Of a DNA stretch of 64,000 nucleotides, positions 45,950 to 54,611 are shown piece by piece (position 1 is the first letter of the stretch; each line of letters opens with the position of its first letter). Both the position numbers and the translations under genes were made by a program. The DNA comes from Negativicutes bacterium (GTDB taxonomy: Bacteria > Bacillota > Negativicutes > Anaeromusales > Anaeromusaceae). The stretch lies in the NCBI GenBank assembly GCA_009929485.1, contig SAAJ01000004.1, positions 1-64,000 of the forward strand, written 5' to 3'. The notes beneath the pieces are model-generated. The model had not been told where the DNA came from. It worked only from the letters and a program-made list of their open reading frames with translations, and did not search any database.

Positions 45950-47089
45950 TTAGCGTGCTTGAAGGGCCTGGCGTAAATCCTGCAGCAAGTCGTCTGGACT
46001 TTCCAAACCTACGGACAGGCGCACAAGGGAATCCGCAATGCCCAGCTTTTGCCGTTCCGCTGCAGGAATGGCGGCATGGGACATGGTAGCCGGATGGGAG
46101 AGAATGCTTTCTACGCCGCCAAGGCTGACGGCAACGGCGGGGAGCTTTACTTGCCCTAAGAGGCGCTGCGTCAATTTGAAGTTCACTAAATCAAAAGAAA
46201 GCACAGCGCCAGGGCCAGCGGCTTGTCCTTCGTGAATGCTGCGGCCGGGATGATTGAGTAAGCCGGGATAATAGACGGCTTTTACTTCCGACCATTGCTG
46301 CAGCTCGGCAGCGATATAGGCGGCTGATTTTTGCGCGGCTTCCAGACGGACCTGCAGCGTGCGCAGGCCGCGCAACGTCAGCCAGCTGTCCTGCGGACCC
46401 AGCACAGCGCCTAGACCGTTTTGCAGCAGATAGACTTCTTTGGCCAGCGCCTTGTCTTTAACAATAACGAGGCCGGCAATGACATCGCTGTGACCGGCGA
46501 TGAATTTAGTAGCCGAGTGGACGACAATATCGGCGCCCAGCTCTAAAGGCCGCTGCAGGAAAGGGGTCATAAAGGTGTTGTCGACGATAACCAACAGTTC
46601 GTGTTTTTTGGCCCAGGCGCAGGCGGCCTTCAGGTCGGTGATCGCCAGCAGCGGATTGGAGGGGGTTTCTAAATAAAGAGCTTTGGTGGTGGGGCGCAAA
46701 GACGCTTCCAGCTGCGCCTGGTCATTCGGGTCAATGAAGGAGTGCTCAATACCCCAGCGCGGGCAGAGGCGGGTCAACACGCGGTGCGTGCCGCCGTAGA
46801 TATCTCTGGCCGCCAAGATGTGATCGCCTTGAGAAAAAAGCAGCAGCGAGGCGCTGACGGCGGCGATGCCGGAAGCAAAAGCAAAAGCTTGGCTGCCTCC
46901 TTCTAGGTCTGCGGCTACCGTTTCCAGCGCCTGCCTTGTAGGATTGCCGCTGCGGGAGTATTCAAAGGGCGCGTTTTCTTCATAACGTTGGTCAAAGGTG
47001 GAAGTTTGAAATACAGGGACGCTGCTGGCCCCTAGGCGTTCGTTTGCCGGCAGGCCGGGAGCCAGCAGGCGGGTAGCAAAATCATGCAT
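45950..47089 (-). CDS. metC: cystathionine beta-lyase
   Basis: 379 aa from the ATG at 47089, which has AAGGAGG eight bases upstream. The frame is open to 47128, but that part lies in repeat DNA and is not coding. Cleaves cystathionine to homocysteine, pyruvate and ammonia. Motifs are FEYSRSGNPTRQALETVAAD, FASGIAAVSA, ETPSNPLLAITDL, the PLP lysine in HSATKFIAGHSDV and VSLGGVESILSHPATMSHAA. Sequence flavour is that of Bacillus MetC, while its neighbour at 47346 matches MetI. A repeat element of 155 bases sits between the two genes, so transcription across it is uncertain. Confidence 0.88.
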   Translation of the reverse strand: MHDFATRLLAPGLPANERLGASSVPVFQTSTFDQRYEENAPFEYSRSGNPTRQALETVAADLEGGSQAFAFASGIAAVSASLLLFSQGDHILAARDIYGGTHRVLTRLCPRWGIEHSFIDPNDQAQLEASLRPTTKALYLETPSNPLLAITDLKAACAWAKKHELLVIVDNTFMTPFLQRPLELGADIVVHSATKFIAGHSDVIAGLVIVKDKALAKEVYLLQNGLGAVLGPQDSWLTLRGLRTLQVRLEAAQKSAAYIAAELQQWSEVKAVYYPGLLNHPGRSIHEGQAAGPGAVLSFDLVNFKLTQRLLGQVKLPAVAVSLGGVESILSHPATMSHAAIPAAERQKLGIADSLVRLSVGLESPDDLLQDLRQALQAR

Positions 47090-47110
47090 AATAAGTCCTC
47101 CTTGAAGGCG

Positions 47111-47265
47111 ACGTTGCTTTACTCGCATCTCACGCTAAACGGGTTCTTTTTCCGCCGGACATCGTCAGAAAGCCTCGGTATAGCGCCGCTATGCCTGTTT
47201 TTTCTTTCTCGTCTGGCGAAAAAACTCCTTAGTTTAGCGGAGTGCTCATGAAAGCAGCGGCTCCT
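47111..47265. repeat. long hairpin element, family A, complete copy
   Basis: Imperfect terminal repeats (TTGCTTTACTCGCATCTCAC then GCTAAAC; at the far end GTTTAGCGGAGTGCTCATGA then AAGCAGC). The centre AGAAAGCCTCGGTATAGCGC then CGCTATGCCT matches the element at 52635. CCGCCGGAC and GTCTGGCG pair farther out, so the whole piece folds on itself. It sits between metI and metC and provides the spurious upstream extension of the metC frame. Confidence 0.65.
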
Positions 47266-47284
47266 TTGTTTTATTTTATAGTGT

Positions 47285-47340
47285 TTTCGTAACCCTCTAT
47301 CGTACCCTCAGTTACTTTGATTCTCTTTTTCGTTTTCTGT
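47285..47340 (-). repeat. purine-rich 3' repeat, copy f
   Basis: Begins right after the metI stop. In that sense it reads AGAATCAAAGTAACTGAGGG, then TACGATAGAGGGTTACG. Confidence 0.5.
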
Positions 47341-47345
47341 ATTCT

Positions 47346-48479
47346 TCAGCCTAAAGCCTGATCCAGGTCTGCGATGAGGTCGTCGGCGTCTTCAATGCCG
47401 ACGGATAGACGCAGCAGGCAGTCAGAGATGCCAAGGCGTTCACGGTCGGCAGCGGGAATGTCCGCGTGGGTTTGCACGGCGGGGAAAGTAATCAGCGTTT
47501 CAACGCCTCCCAAGCTTTCGGCAAATTGGATGAGCTGGACTTTAGCCAATACCTGGGGTACCAAAGCCGGGTCATTTACTTCAAAAGACACCATGCCGCC
47601 GTAGCCGCTGGCTTGGCTTTCATGAATCGTATGGCCGTTGTGCAGCGGCAGTCCGGGATAGAATACGCGGCTGACTTTTGGGTGTTCTAGCAGCCACCGA
47701 GAAATAGACAGCGCATTAGCGTTGTGCTTTTCCATGCGCAGCGCCAGAGTTTTCAAGCTGCGGATGAGCAGCCAGCTATCGCTGGGGCTGAGAATAGCGC
47801 CGGTAGCATTTTGCAGAAACTTTACTTTTTCGGCCAATTCCGGTTCTTTAGCGACGATGACGCCGCAAAGCAAATCGTTGTGTCCTGCAAGATACTTGGT
47901 GCCGCTATGTACGACAAGGTCGGCGCCAAGCTCTAAGGGGCGCTGGAAGTACGGCGTCAAAAACGTATTATCTACAATAAGATGGAGATTATTGCTGCGA
48001 CAAAACGAAGCCAAGGCCCGCAAATCCACAATGCGCAGGAGGGGGTTTGTGGGGGTTTCAATGAAGACGGCTTTAGTTTCCGGGCGCAAGGCTTGTCCGA
48101 TGGCATCGAGGGTGGTCGCGTCGACATAGGAAGCAGTCAGGCCAAAGCGCGACAGCACTTGTTCAAAAAGGCGATAAGTGCCGCCGTAACAGTCTTCGAC
48201 GACAATCAAATGGTCGCCTTGCTGATACAGCATTAAAAGTGTAGTGATAGCCGCCAGACCGGAAGAAAACGCACAGGCGCCGGCGCCTCCTTCAAGGCGG
48301 GCCAGTCCTTCTTCGAGAGCTTGCCTTGTAGGATTGCCGCTGCGGGTGTAATCATAGCCGGTGCTTTCTCCCAAAGCAGGGTGGCGGAAGGATGCGGTTT
48401 GGTAAATCGGGGTGCTCAACGAGCCGGTGCGAGGATCGGCTTTGCAGCCGATTTGAACAAGCTGTGAAGAAATATGCAT
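47346..48479 (-). CDS. metI: cystathionine gamma-synthase / O-acetylhomoserine thiolyase, MetI-type
   Basis: 377 aa from ATG 48479 with AAGGAG eight bases upstream; a GTG three codons earlier overlaps that site. PLP enzyme that joins O-acetylhomoserine with cysteine (or sulfide). It resembles Bacillus MetI: GSLSTPIYQTASFRHPALGE, YDYTRSGNPTRQALEEGLA, FSSGLAAITTL, ETPTNPLLRIVDL, PLP lysine in HSGTKYLAGHNDLL and FAESLGGVETLITFPAVQTH. Homologues of this type are sometimes cystathionine gamma-lyases, but the paired metC and the SAM-I riboswitch upstream favour methionine synthesis. The tiny gene at 48500-48619 ends 20 bases before it. Confidence 0.9.
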   Translation of the reverse strand: MHISSQLVQIGCKADPRTGSLSTPIYQTASFRHPALGESTGYDYTRSGNPTRQALEEGLARLEGGAGACAFSSGLAAITTLLMLYQQGDHLIVVEDCYGGTYRLFEQVLSRFGLTASYVDATTLDAIGQALRPETKAVFIETPTNPLLRIVDLRALASFCRSNNLHLIVDNTFLTPYFQRPLELGADLVVHSGTKYLAGHNDLLCGVIVAKEPELAEKVKFLQNATGAILSPSDSWLLIRSLKTLALRMEKHNANALSISRWLLEHPKVSRVFYPGLPLHNGHTIHESQASGYGGMVSFEVNDPALVPQVLAKVQLIQFAESLGGVETLITFPAVQTHADIPAADRERLGISDCLLRLSVGIEDADDLIADLDQALG

Positions 48480-48499
48480 GATAGTCACTCCTTGCTATA

Positions 48500-48619
48500 C
48501 TATTTTTTTTCTATTACACGTTTCGTAAAGCTGACAATACTGCCGCCGCGGATGACAATAACAATTTCTTCTTCCTGCGAGGTCGGCTCACAGGGAGGCT
48601 TTGGCGTGCTTGGATTCAT
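48500..48619 (-). CDS. 39-aa microprotein behind SAM-I riboswitch 2
   Basis: 39 aa from ATG 48619, with GGAGGTGA seven bases upstream; the longer open frame runs through the riboswitch terminator and is not the gene. The start is proline- and threonine-rich (MNPSTPKPPCEPTS), then comes QEEEIVIVIRGGSIVSFTKR and VIEKK. The block QEE-x-(I/V)3-xxx-GS-(I/V)V-xx-T-x-R recurs in the 47-aa protein at 48817, so the two are paralogues. No signal peptide or membrane segment. It lies between riboswitch 2 and metI and should be expressed with metI when SAM is low. Function unknown; a regulatory or sulfur-related small protein or a leader peptide are options. Confidence 0.65.
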   Translation of the reverse strand: MNPSTPKPPCEPTSQEEEIVIVIRGGSIVSFTKRVIEKK

Positions 48620-48639
48620 GAAGGTCACCTCCGGAAAAT

Positions 48640-48672
48640 AAAAAAACAGGCCCCAAGACGAACGGGCCTGCC
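48640..48672 (-). terminator. expression-platform terminator of SAM-I riboswitch 2
   Basis: CAGGCCC with GGGGCCTG followed by seven T on the minus strand. The competing antiterminator GACG-ACGG with CCGT-CGTC uses the 3' strand of aptamer helix P1, the normal OFF-switch design. Confidence 0.88.
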
Positions 48673-48676
48673 GTAC

Positions 48677-48788
48677 GTCTCTCATCTTTCAGGCGCATTG
48701 CCTGCTGGAATTGGCACCACTGCAGTTTCCTGCCGGTTGCCGGGCGTCATTGGGCCAGTCCCTCAGCCTCTCTTGATAAGAGAACTTA
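48677..48788 (-). ncRNA. SAM-I riboswitch 2 (S-box), upstream of the 39-aa gene and metI
   Basis: On the minus strand the full S-box consensus is present: CTTATCAAGAGAGGCTGAGG, then GACTGGCCC, ATGACGCCCGGCAACC, GGTGCCAATTCCAGCA and GAAAGATGAGAGA. P1 forms from TCTCTTATC and GATGAGAGA. Over about 80 bases it differs from riboswitch 1 at a single position, which indicates recent duplication or gene conversion. Confidence 0.96.
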
Positions 48789-48816
48789 CATATGAAGTTA
48801 AAAAGTATGGCTTTTA

Positions 48817-48960
48817 TTAGGTTAGGCTTGTTGGAAGAAACGAGCTGTCGCCGCTGCGGCTAGTGCAGGTAACAACCGAACCGTCACTTAAAAACACCAA
48901 CACCTGCTCTTCCTGACCATGGGCTTGTTCGGGTGAAAAAATAAATTCCTTTTGTTCCAT
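48817..48960 (-). CDS. 47-aa microprotein behind SAM-I riboswitch 1
   Basis: 47 aa, too short for usual gene calling. ATG 48960 has AGGAGGTG at ideal spacing, directly after the riboswitch 1 terminator. The centre QEEQVLVFLSDGSVVTCTSR matches QEEEIVIVIRGGSIVSFTKR of the protein at 48500, the flanks differ (MEQKEFIFSPEQAHG; SGDSSFLPTSLT). No signal peptide or membrane helix. Its placement behind a SAM-I switch means expression at low SAM. I know no such family. It could be a small partner of a methionine enzyme or a remnant of one, but the kept core, ribosome binding site and riboswitch in both copies favour a functional gene. Confidence 0.65.
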   Translation of the reverse strand: MEQKEFIFSPEQAHGQEEQVLVFLSDGSVVTCTSRSGDSSFLPTSLT

Positions 48961-48990
48961 GACGGCACCTCCTGTCAACTTCCGCAAAAT

Positions 48991-49021
48991 AAAAAATCCT
49001 CTTCTCTAGAGAGAAAAGGGG
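48991..49021 (-). terminator. expression-platform terminator of SAM-I riboswitch 1
   Basis: CCTTTTCTCT pairs with AGAGAAGAGG, then ATTTTTTATTTT on the minus strand. The 3' strand of P1 (GATAAGAGGAGGG) can instead pair with CCCCTTTTCTC. Confidence 0.82.
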
Positions 49022-49034
49022 TGCAAACAAATGC

Positions 49035-49144
49035 CCTCCTCTTATCTCCCAGGCGGCTAGCCTGCTGGAATTGGCACCACTGCAGTTTCCTGCCGGTTGC
49101 CGGGCGTCATCGGGCCAGTCCCTCAGCCTCTCTTGATAAGCGGT
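49035..49144 (-). ncRNA. SAM-I riboswitch 1 (S-box), first of the tandem pair
   Basis: Same conserved blocks as riboswitch 2 (CTTATCAAGAGAGGCTGAGG, ATGACGCCCGGCAACC, GGTGCCAATTCCAGCA). P1 is GCTTATC with GATAAG. Its promoter lies directly upstream. The order promoter, switch 1, 47-aa gene, switch 2, 39-aa gene, metI means metI transcripts from this promoter must pass two SAM checkpoints. Confidence 0.96.
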
Positions 49145-49168
49145 AAAACAACTATTTAATTTATAAAG

Positions 49169-49197
49169 AGAATACCATGGGTTTATGCAGGAGTCAA
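49169..49197 (-). promoter_or_regulatory. promoter of the riboswitch-metI operon
   Basis: On the minus strand TTGACT, 17 bases, TATTCT, ending about 25 bases before the aptamer. No equally clear promoter is visible between the 47-aa gene and riboswitch 2. Confidence 0.6.
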
Positions 49198-49362
49198 GAG
49201 TGAAAAAGTTATTTTGAAACAAAAATGTATAATTCAAAGGACGAAATACCGACAAATGTCCGAAAACCGACATTGAGTTCTTGGCGTGTTCACCTTAAAA
49301 TGAAAGATGTGTTTTTGAGAGCGACTAAAATGCGTCAAAGTAATAAAAAAGGAGCAAAGAAT

Positions 49363-51363
49363 ATGAGGAAGTTGCTGAACCGGCTGCGGTTTCGCAGCAA
49401 GTTTACTCTGCTGATGGTTTTAGTATTGCTGCCTGTGGCAATGCTGGCTTATTTTCTAGTGCAGGAAATTGATAAAAATCTTGATTTTTCCGCGCAGGAA
49501 CAAGGCGGGGCGGAATATTGCCAGACGGCGGTACAATTATTGGTGGAACTGGAAGGGGCCAATGATGCTTCTAAAGTACAGTCTTTGTTTGGAAAAATGC
49601 TGGTCGTGGATGGCCGTTTAGGTAAAGACTTTAAGACTGAGCTGCCTTTGCAGGAATTGAAAAACGCATTAGACTTAAAGCGCGGCCATGAATCAGGACG
49701 CGCCATGGTTAAACTAATCGCTCAAGTGGGGGATGGGTCTAACTTGATTTTGGATCCGGACCTGGACAGTTATTATACGATGGATACGGTTATTACGAAG
49801 CTGCCAACCTTACTTGTACGTAAAACCGATCTATTGTTGCAACTGCAAAAATTAGAGCAAACGCGGCAAATTACAGTGGAAGAACGTATTGAACTCGCTA
49901 TGACGTTAGGAAATATCCAAAATCTTTCTGAGACTATGCGAGGCGGCTTGCAAGTGGCGTTTCGGGAAAATGCGCTGACACGTCAAACTCTGGAAGAGAA
50001 GCTTTTGGTGCAGCAGCAAAAGGAGAAACAGCTTTTAGACCGGTTGAATGCCCTCTTGGCTAAAGGAGAACTGCAAAACGTTCCTGAGGGGGATTTTGCG
50101 GCGCTGCGTCAGGCGGCGACGGCTTCCAAGGCGGCGGACGCAGCCTTGTTGCTCCAAGCCAACAGCGAATTGCTGCGGTTGCTGGACGTACGCATGGACA
50201 CCATGAGCAGTCATAAGTATAGCGTGCTTTTGTCAGCACTCATCTTATTGGTACTGGCAGCGCTGATGATTGGACTGGTCTATCGTTCATTAGCCTTCGG
50301 TTTGGAACGGCTGGCGACGGCTTCTGACGAATTGCAGTCAGGAAATTTGACAGCCCGAGCCGGCATGGAGGGCCAGGACGAACTGGCCAAAGTCGGCATG
50401 GCGTTTGACGAGATGGTAATGTCACTGCAGGAAATGGTGGTTCGTACGCAGTCTGCAGGAGAACGGCTAAATCGGGCGGCGGTAACGGTACGGTGTATTG
50501 CAGAGGGAAATCAGGAAACGTCTCAGGATATTGAACTATTTTCGTCTCGCTTGGCGGCGGTGACTAAGGAAGAAGGGCGCTCCATCCAGCAAATTGGCGG
50601 CAGTCTCCAGGAAATCAGCGCCGAAGTGCAGCAGATCGACGCTATGTCTGTGGAAACAGGGGAAGCTACGCAGCATGTGAGGGAACGGGCGCATACGGGT
50701 CAGTCTATTCTTAAGCAGGTTGTAGAAAATATTGACTTGGTTCAGGAAAAAGCCGGGCAGACAGAGCGTTCTACAGGGGAGCTGGTGCAGACGCTGCAGA
50801 TGATCAACCAAGCGGTGCAGACCATCAGCTCCATTGCCAATCAGACCAATTTGTTGGCGCTCAATGCTTCCATCGAATCGGCTCGGGCTGGCGAGGCTGG
50901 GCGGGGCTTTGCCGTGGTAGCGGAAGAAGTGCGGAAACTGGCGGAACAGACAAAAGGTTTTTCTGAATCCATTATTCGTGAGCTGGCGGAAGCGGCGGAG
51001 CATGCGCAGCAGATGCAAGCTGCAGTGCGTGGTGTGAACGCTGATATTTATCAAGGCGTTGATTTGTCGAAAGAGGCGCAAAGCGAGTTTGCTCGTATTG
51101 TAGAAAGACTGGATCGAGTATCGGGGGCAGTACAGCAAATGGCTTCTTCTGTAGGGACGGTCAACCGGTCGGTGCAGCAGATTTCCTTGGCGGCGGAAGA
51201 ATTATCCGCTTCGGCAGAAGGTACAGAGGAGGATGTGGTGCGTGTAGCGGGACAAGTGCAACAGCAAGTTGCAACTGCTAACGAATTAGTGACCGAAGCC
51301 GATGAAATGGCTCGTCTTTCTGAGCGGCTCACAAGTCGCCTGGCGACCTTCCAGACATCTTGA
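49363..51363 (+). CDS. methyl-accepting chemotaxis protein
   Basis: 666 aa from ATG 49363 with AAGGAG ten bases upstream; the open frame further upstream to 49225 crosses the divergent promoter region and is not supported. TM1 spans about residues 14-33 ([20 protein letters not shown]), a helical periplasmic/extracytoplasmic sensor about 34-308, TM2 about 309-333 ([20 protein letters not shown]), then HAMP and the cytoplasmic coiled coil. The signalling hairpin [40 protein letters not shown] is perfect, so it should engage CheA/CheW. The sensor contains [16 protein letters not shown] and [11 protein letters not shown], resembling helical-bundle sensor domains; the ligand is unknown. A terminator follows the stop. 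Confidence 0.94.
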   Translation: MRKLLNRLRFRSKFTLLMVLVLLPVAMLAYFLVQEIDKNLDFSAQEQGGAEYCQTAVQLLVELEGANDASKVQSLFGKMLVVDGRLGKDFKTELPLQELKNALDLKRGHESGRAMVKLIAQVGDGSNLILDPDLDSYYTMDTVITKLPTLLVRKTDLLLQLQKLEQTRQITVEERIELAMTLGNIQNLSETMRGGLQVAFRENALTRQTLEEKLLVQQQKEKQLLDRLNALLAKGELQNVPEGDFAALRQAATASKAADAALLLQANSELLRLLDVRMDTMSSHKYSVLLSALILLVLAALMIGLVYRSLAFGLERLATASDELQSGNLTARAGMEGQDELAKVGMAFDEMVMSLQEMVVRTQSAGERLNRAAVTVRCIAEGNQETSQDIELFSSRLAAVTKEEGRSIQQIGGSLQEISAEVQQIDAMSVETGEATQHVRERAHTGQSILKQVVENIDLVQEKAGQTERSTGELVQTLQMINQAVQTISSIANQTNLLALNASIESARAGEAGRGFAVVAEEVRKLAEQTKGFSESIIRELAEAAEHAQQMQAAVRGVNADIYQGVDLSKEAQSEFARIVERLDRVSGAVQQMASSVGTVNRSVQQISLAAEELSASAEGTEEDVVRVAGQVQQQVATANELVTEADEMARLSERLTSRLATFQTS

Positions 51364-51374
51364 GACGTAAGTTG

Positions 51375-51419
51375 AAAAACCGGAGCAGCGCAATTGGTTT
51401 GCGTTGCTCCGGTTTTTCT
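51375..51419 (+). terminator. intrinsic terminator of the chemoreceptor gene
   Basis: AAAAACCGGAGCA.CGCAA pairs with TTGCG.TGCTCCGGTTTTT, loop about 5 bases, T-run of five. Confidence 0.88.
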
Positions 51420-51660
51420 TGCTATACCAGAATCTATAAGTTTTTACGGCTGAAAAATCTAGGGTTATCAAGGGCTGGGAGCTTCTGGGTAAACGGCAGC
51501 CGCAGGCTCGTTCATTCCCTCGCATTACTCCGCTGGCCTTTCTCTGTTACCTCTGTTACCTCTGTTACTCTGTGTGCCGTTCTCTTTCAAAGGACCGCGC
51601 AGCGGTTTTTCTTACTAAGCAGCAGGATTGCGTTAGTAATGACGCGAATTATTTACTTCA
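51420..51660. other. intergenic DNA before GluQ-RS, with purine-rich repeat copy g
   Basis: No gene seen. At 51512-51600 the minus strand carries AGTAACAGAGG repeated three times in tandem at about 51544-51575, the same words as in copies c and h. Unlike the other copies, its purine strand is antisense to both flanking genes. Confidence 0.5.
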
Positions 51661-51688
51661 ATAAAGCAGTGAATGAGGAGAGACGACG

Positions 51689-52636
51689 TTGGCGAAGGAA
51701 ATGCGAGGGCGCTTTGCCCCAAGCCCTACAGGGCAGATGCACTTGGGCAACGCCTGGACTGCGCTGTTGGCTTGGCTGCAGGTGCGGGCCCAAGGCGGAA
51801 GCCTGGTATTGCGGATGGAGGATTTGGATCCGGATCGCTCCCGAGAGGAGTACGTGCAGGGCTTAGAGGCGGATTTGCGCTGGCTGGGGCTTGATTGGGA
51901 TGAAGGTGGTGATTTGGGCGGGGCCTATGGGCCATATGCCCAAGATACGCGCCGTGATTTGTACGAAGCGGCGCTGCAGCGTTTGCAGGAGCAGCACATG
52001 GTATATCCTTGCTATTGTACGCGAGCGGAGCTGGCGGCGTCAGCGCCGCACGGCGAAGACGGCGAACGCATCTACCAGGGAACTTGCGCTAGTGGCGTAG
52101 CAGAGAATAAGCGGGGCAGGAAGCCATCGCTGCGGCTGAAAGTGCCGGCGGTGGAGATTGTCTTTGAAGACGGCGTATATGGCTTGGTACGGCAAAACTT
52201 ACGCCAAGAGTGCGGCGATTTTGTTGTGCGCCGTTCCGACGGCGTTCATGCCTACCAACTGGCGGTGGTGGTAGATGATGCGCTGATGGGCATTACCCAT
52301 GTGCTGCGCGGCGCGGATTTGCTTTCCTCTACGCCGAGGCAACTATATTTGTATCGCTTGTTGGGCTATGATGCGCCTTCGTTCTCGCATGTGCCTCTTT
52401 TAGTGGACGAAAAGGGAGTACGCTTGTCCAAGCGACATGGCGCTTTAGCGGTGGCGGCCTTGCGGGAACGCGGCGTAAGAGCGGAGAAGATTATTGGCTT
52501 ATTGGCGTGGCTGGCTGGGTTGCTTCCCCTGTTGGAAGAGGTGAAGCCGCAGGAGCTTGTTGGGCTTTTTGATTTGAAAAAAATACCGCGCCAGGACATC
52601 ATCGTTTCCGAGACGGCCTGGCGCTTCCTTAGTTGA
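51689..52636 (+). CDS. gluQ: glutamyl-Q tRNA(Asp) synthetase
   Basis: 315 aa. A truncated glutamyl-tRNA synthetase homologue without the anticodon-binding half; it attaches Glu to queuosine in tRNA-Asp. Class I signatures are RFAPSPTGQMHLGNAWTALL (HIGH as HLGN) and GVRLSKRHGAL (KMSKS as RLSKR). MEDLDPDRS and the zinc-type CYCTRAEL with a later Cys (YQGTC) are typical of GluQ-RS. Start is TTG 51689 (GAGGAG eight bases upstream) or ATG 51701. The stop codon lies at the outer edge of a hairpin repeat array. Confidence 0.93.
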   Translation: MAKEMRGRFAPSPTGQMHLGNAWTALLAWLQVRAQGGSLVLRMEDLDPDRSREEYVQGLEADLRWLGLDWDEGGDLGGAYGPYAQDTRRDLYEAALQRLQEQHMVYPCYCTRAELAASAPHGEDGERIYQGTCASGVAENKRGRKPSLRLKVPAVEIVFEDGVYGLVRQNLRQECGDFVVRRSDGVHAYQLAVVVDDALMGITHVLRGADLLSSTPRQLYLYRLLGYDAPSFSHVPLLVDEKGVRLSKRHGALAVAALRERGVRAEKIIGLLAWLAGLLPLLEEVKPQELVGLFDLKKIPRQDIIVSETAWRFLS

Positions 52637-52796
52637 GAAGTTGCTGACTTATGAGCCCATGCCACGCTAGTCCTTTTTCCGCCTAGCGGCGTCAAGAAAG
52701 CCTCAAAATAGCGCCGCTATTCCCTCGGCTTCCTTTCCTTGCCAGACGAAAAAATTACTCAGTGTGGCAGAGCGCTCAGTAAATCAGCAACTCCTC
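52635..52796. repeat. long hairpin element, family A, most complete copy
   Basis: About 162 bp. Terminal repeats: GAGAAGTTGCTGACTTATGA then GCCCATGCCACGCTAG at the left; GTGTGGCAGAGCGCTCAGTA then AATCAGCAACTCCTC at the right. Inside, TTTTTCCGCCTAGCGGCGTC pairs with the region ending GCCAGACGAAAAAA, and the centre is the palindrome ATAGCGCCGCTAT. The whole element can form one long imperfect hairpin and codes for nothing visible. Confidence 0.75.
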
Positions 52797-53095
52797 TTAT
52801 TGGTTTAAATTATATTTTCTTTCTTGCCTGGCGAAAACATTCTTCGTCTCGGCGGAGCGCTCATTAAATCACAGGCTCCCTTTAAACTGTTATAGAATTT
52901 ACTCAGTGTGGCAGAGCGCTCAGTAAATCAGCAGCTCCTCTTATTGGTTTAAATTGGTTTAAATTATATTTTTTGTTTTTTATGAGCAGTTATCGTGAAA
53001 GCCTCGCCATAGCCCCGCTATGCCTGCGTTTTCTTTCTTGCCTGACGCAAACATTCTTCGCCTCGGCGGAGCGCTCATTAAATCACAGGCTCCCT
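52797..53095. repeat. mosaic array of partial family A elements
   Basis: Contains two further half elements and one near-complete one (52981-53095). A block of about 57 bases at 52755-52811 (TTACTCAGTGTGGCAGAGCG...TTATTGGTTTAAATT) is repeated at 52899-52955. A block of about 62 bases at 52819-52880 (CTTTCTTGCCTGGCGAAAAC...CACAGGCTCCC) is repeated at 53034-53094. GGTTTAAATT is itself doubled at 52946-52965. The order suggests insertion of elements into each other followed by duplication. Confidence 0.7.
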
Positions 53096-53104
53096 ATAAA
53101 TAAT

Positions 53105-53172
53105 AAAAAGATATTCTCTGTTTTCCTCTGTTACTCAGTTGCTCTGTGTTCCGTACCTTCCGCCGGGTCTGT
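53105..53172 (-). repeat. purine-rich 3' repeat, copy h
   Basis: Lies just 3' of trpB; in the trpB sense it reads GGAACACAGAGCAACTGAGT then AACAGAGGAAAACAGAG, closely like copy c after xpt. Confidence 0.55.
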
Positions 53173-53176
53173 TCTA

Positions 53177-54355
<1,179 letters not shown>

Positions 54356-54419
54356 TGTTGTTTCTCTCCTTTTATTTTAAAATATGAACAAAAAGAACAA
54401 GTGAAACCTTAACTTCACC

Positions 54420-54459
54420 AATGTAGTACAAAAAATACATTTTAGCAAGATATAGCTAT
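54420..54459 (-). promoter_or_regulatory. candidate trpB promoter with operator-like inverted repeat
   Basis: On the minus strand TTGCTA, 17 bases, TACATT. The -10 is one arm of an exact AATGTA/TACATT inverted repeat with a 10-base spacer (54420-54441). Downstream the short leader contains a weak GTGAA/TTCAC hairpin. A T-box or a trp leader peptide is not recognisable. Confidence 0.4.
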
Positions 54460-54611
54460 GAAAAACGTCACTTAATAGAAGTGGATAGTTGTAGGGGGGG
54501 ACAAACAAGCCGCAGAGATGGTCTGCTGGGATAAAAAAGAGAAAGAGGCGCTTGTTTTGCGCCGGCGGGGCTGGTATAGTCTTCAGAGTATAGAGTAAAA
54601 GGAGTGAGGTT

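Noticed and set aside
48500-48685. 61-codon version of the second microprotein
   Set aside because: The extra 22 codons read through the riboswitch terminator hairpin; the ATG at 48619 has its own GGAGGTGA.
49225-49362. 46-codon N-terminal extension of the chemoreceptor and a sigma-28 promoter in it
   Set aside because: An ACCGACAA sequence at 49247 looks like a sigma-28 -10 box, but there is no matching -35 at the right spacing. The ATG at 49363 with AAGGAG fits the normal position before TM1.
52635-53095. CRISPR-like array
   Set aside because: The repeats are long, imperfect inverted elements with no regular spacer length and no cas genes nearby.
54356-54611. T-box or trp leader before trpB
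   Set aside because: No T-box consensus and no Trp-rich leader ORF could be found.
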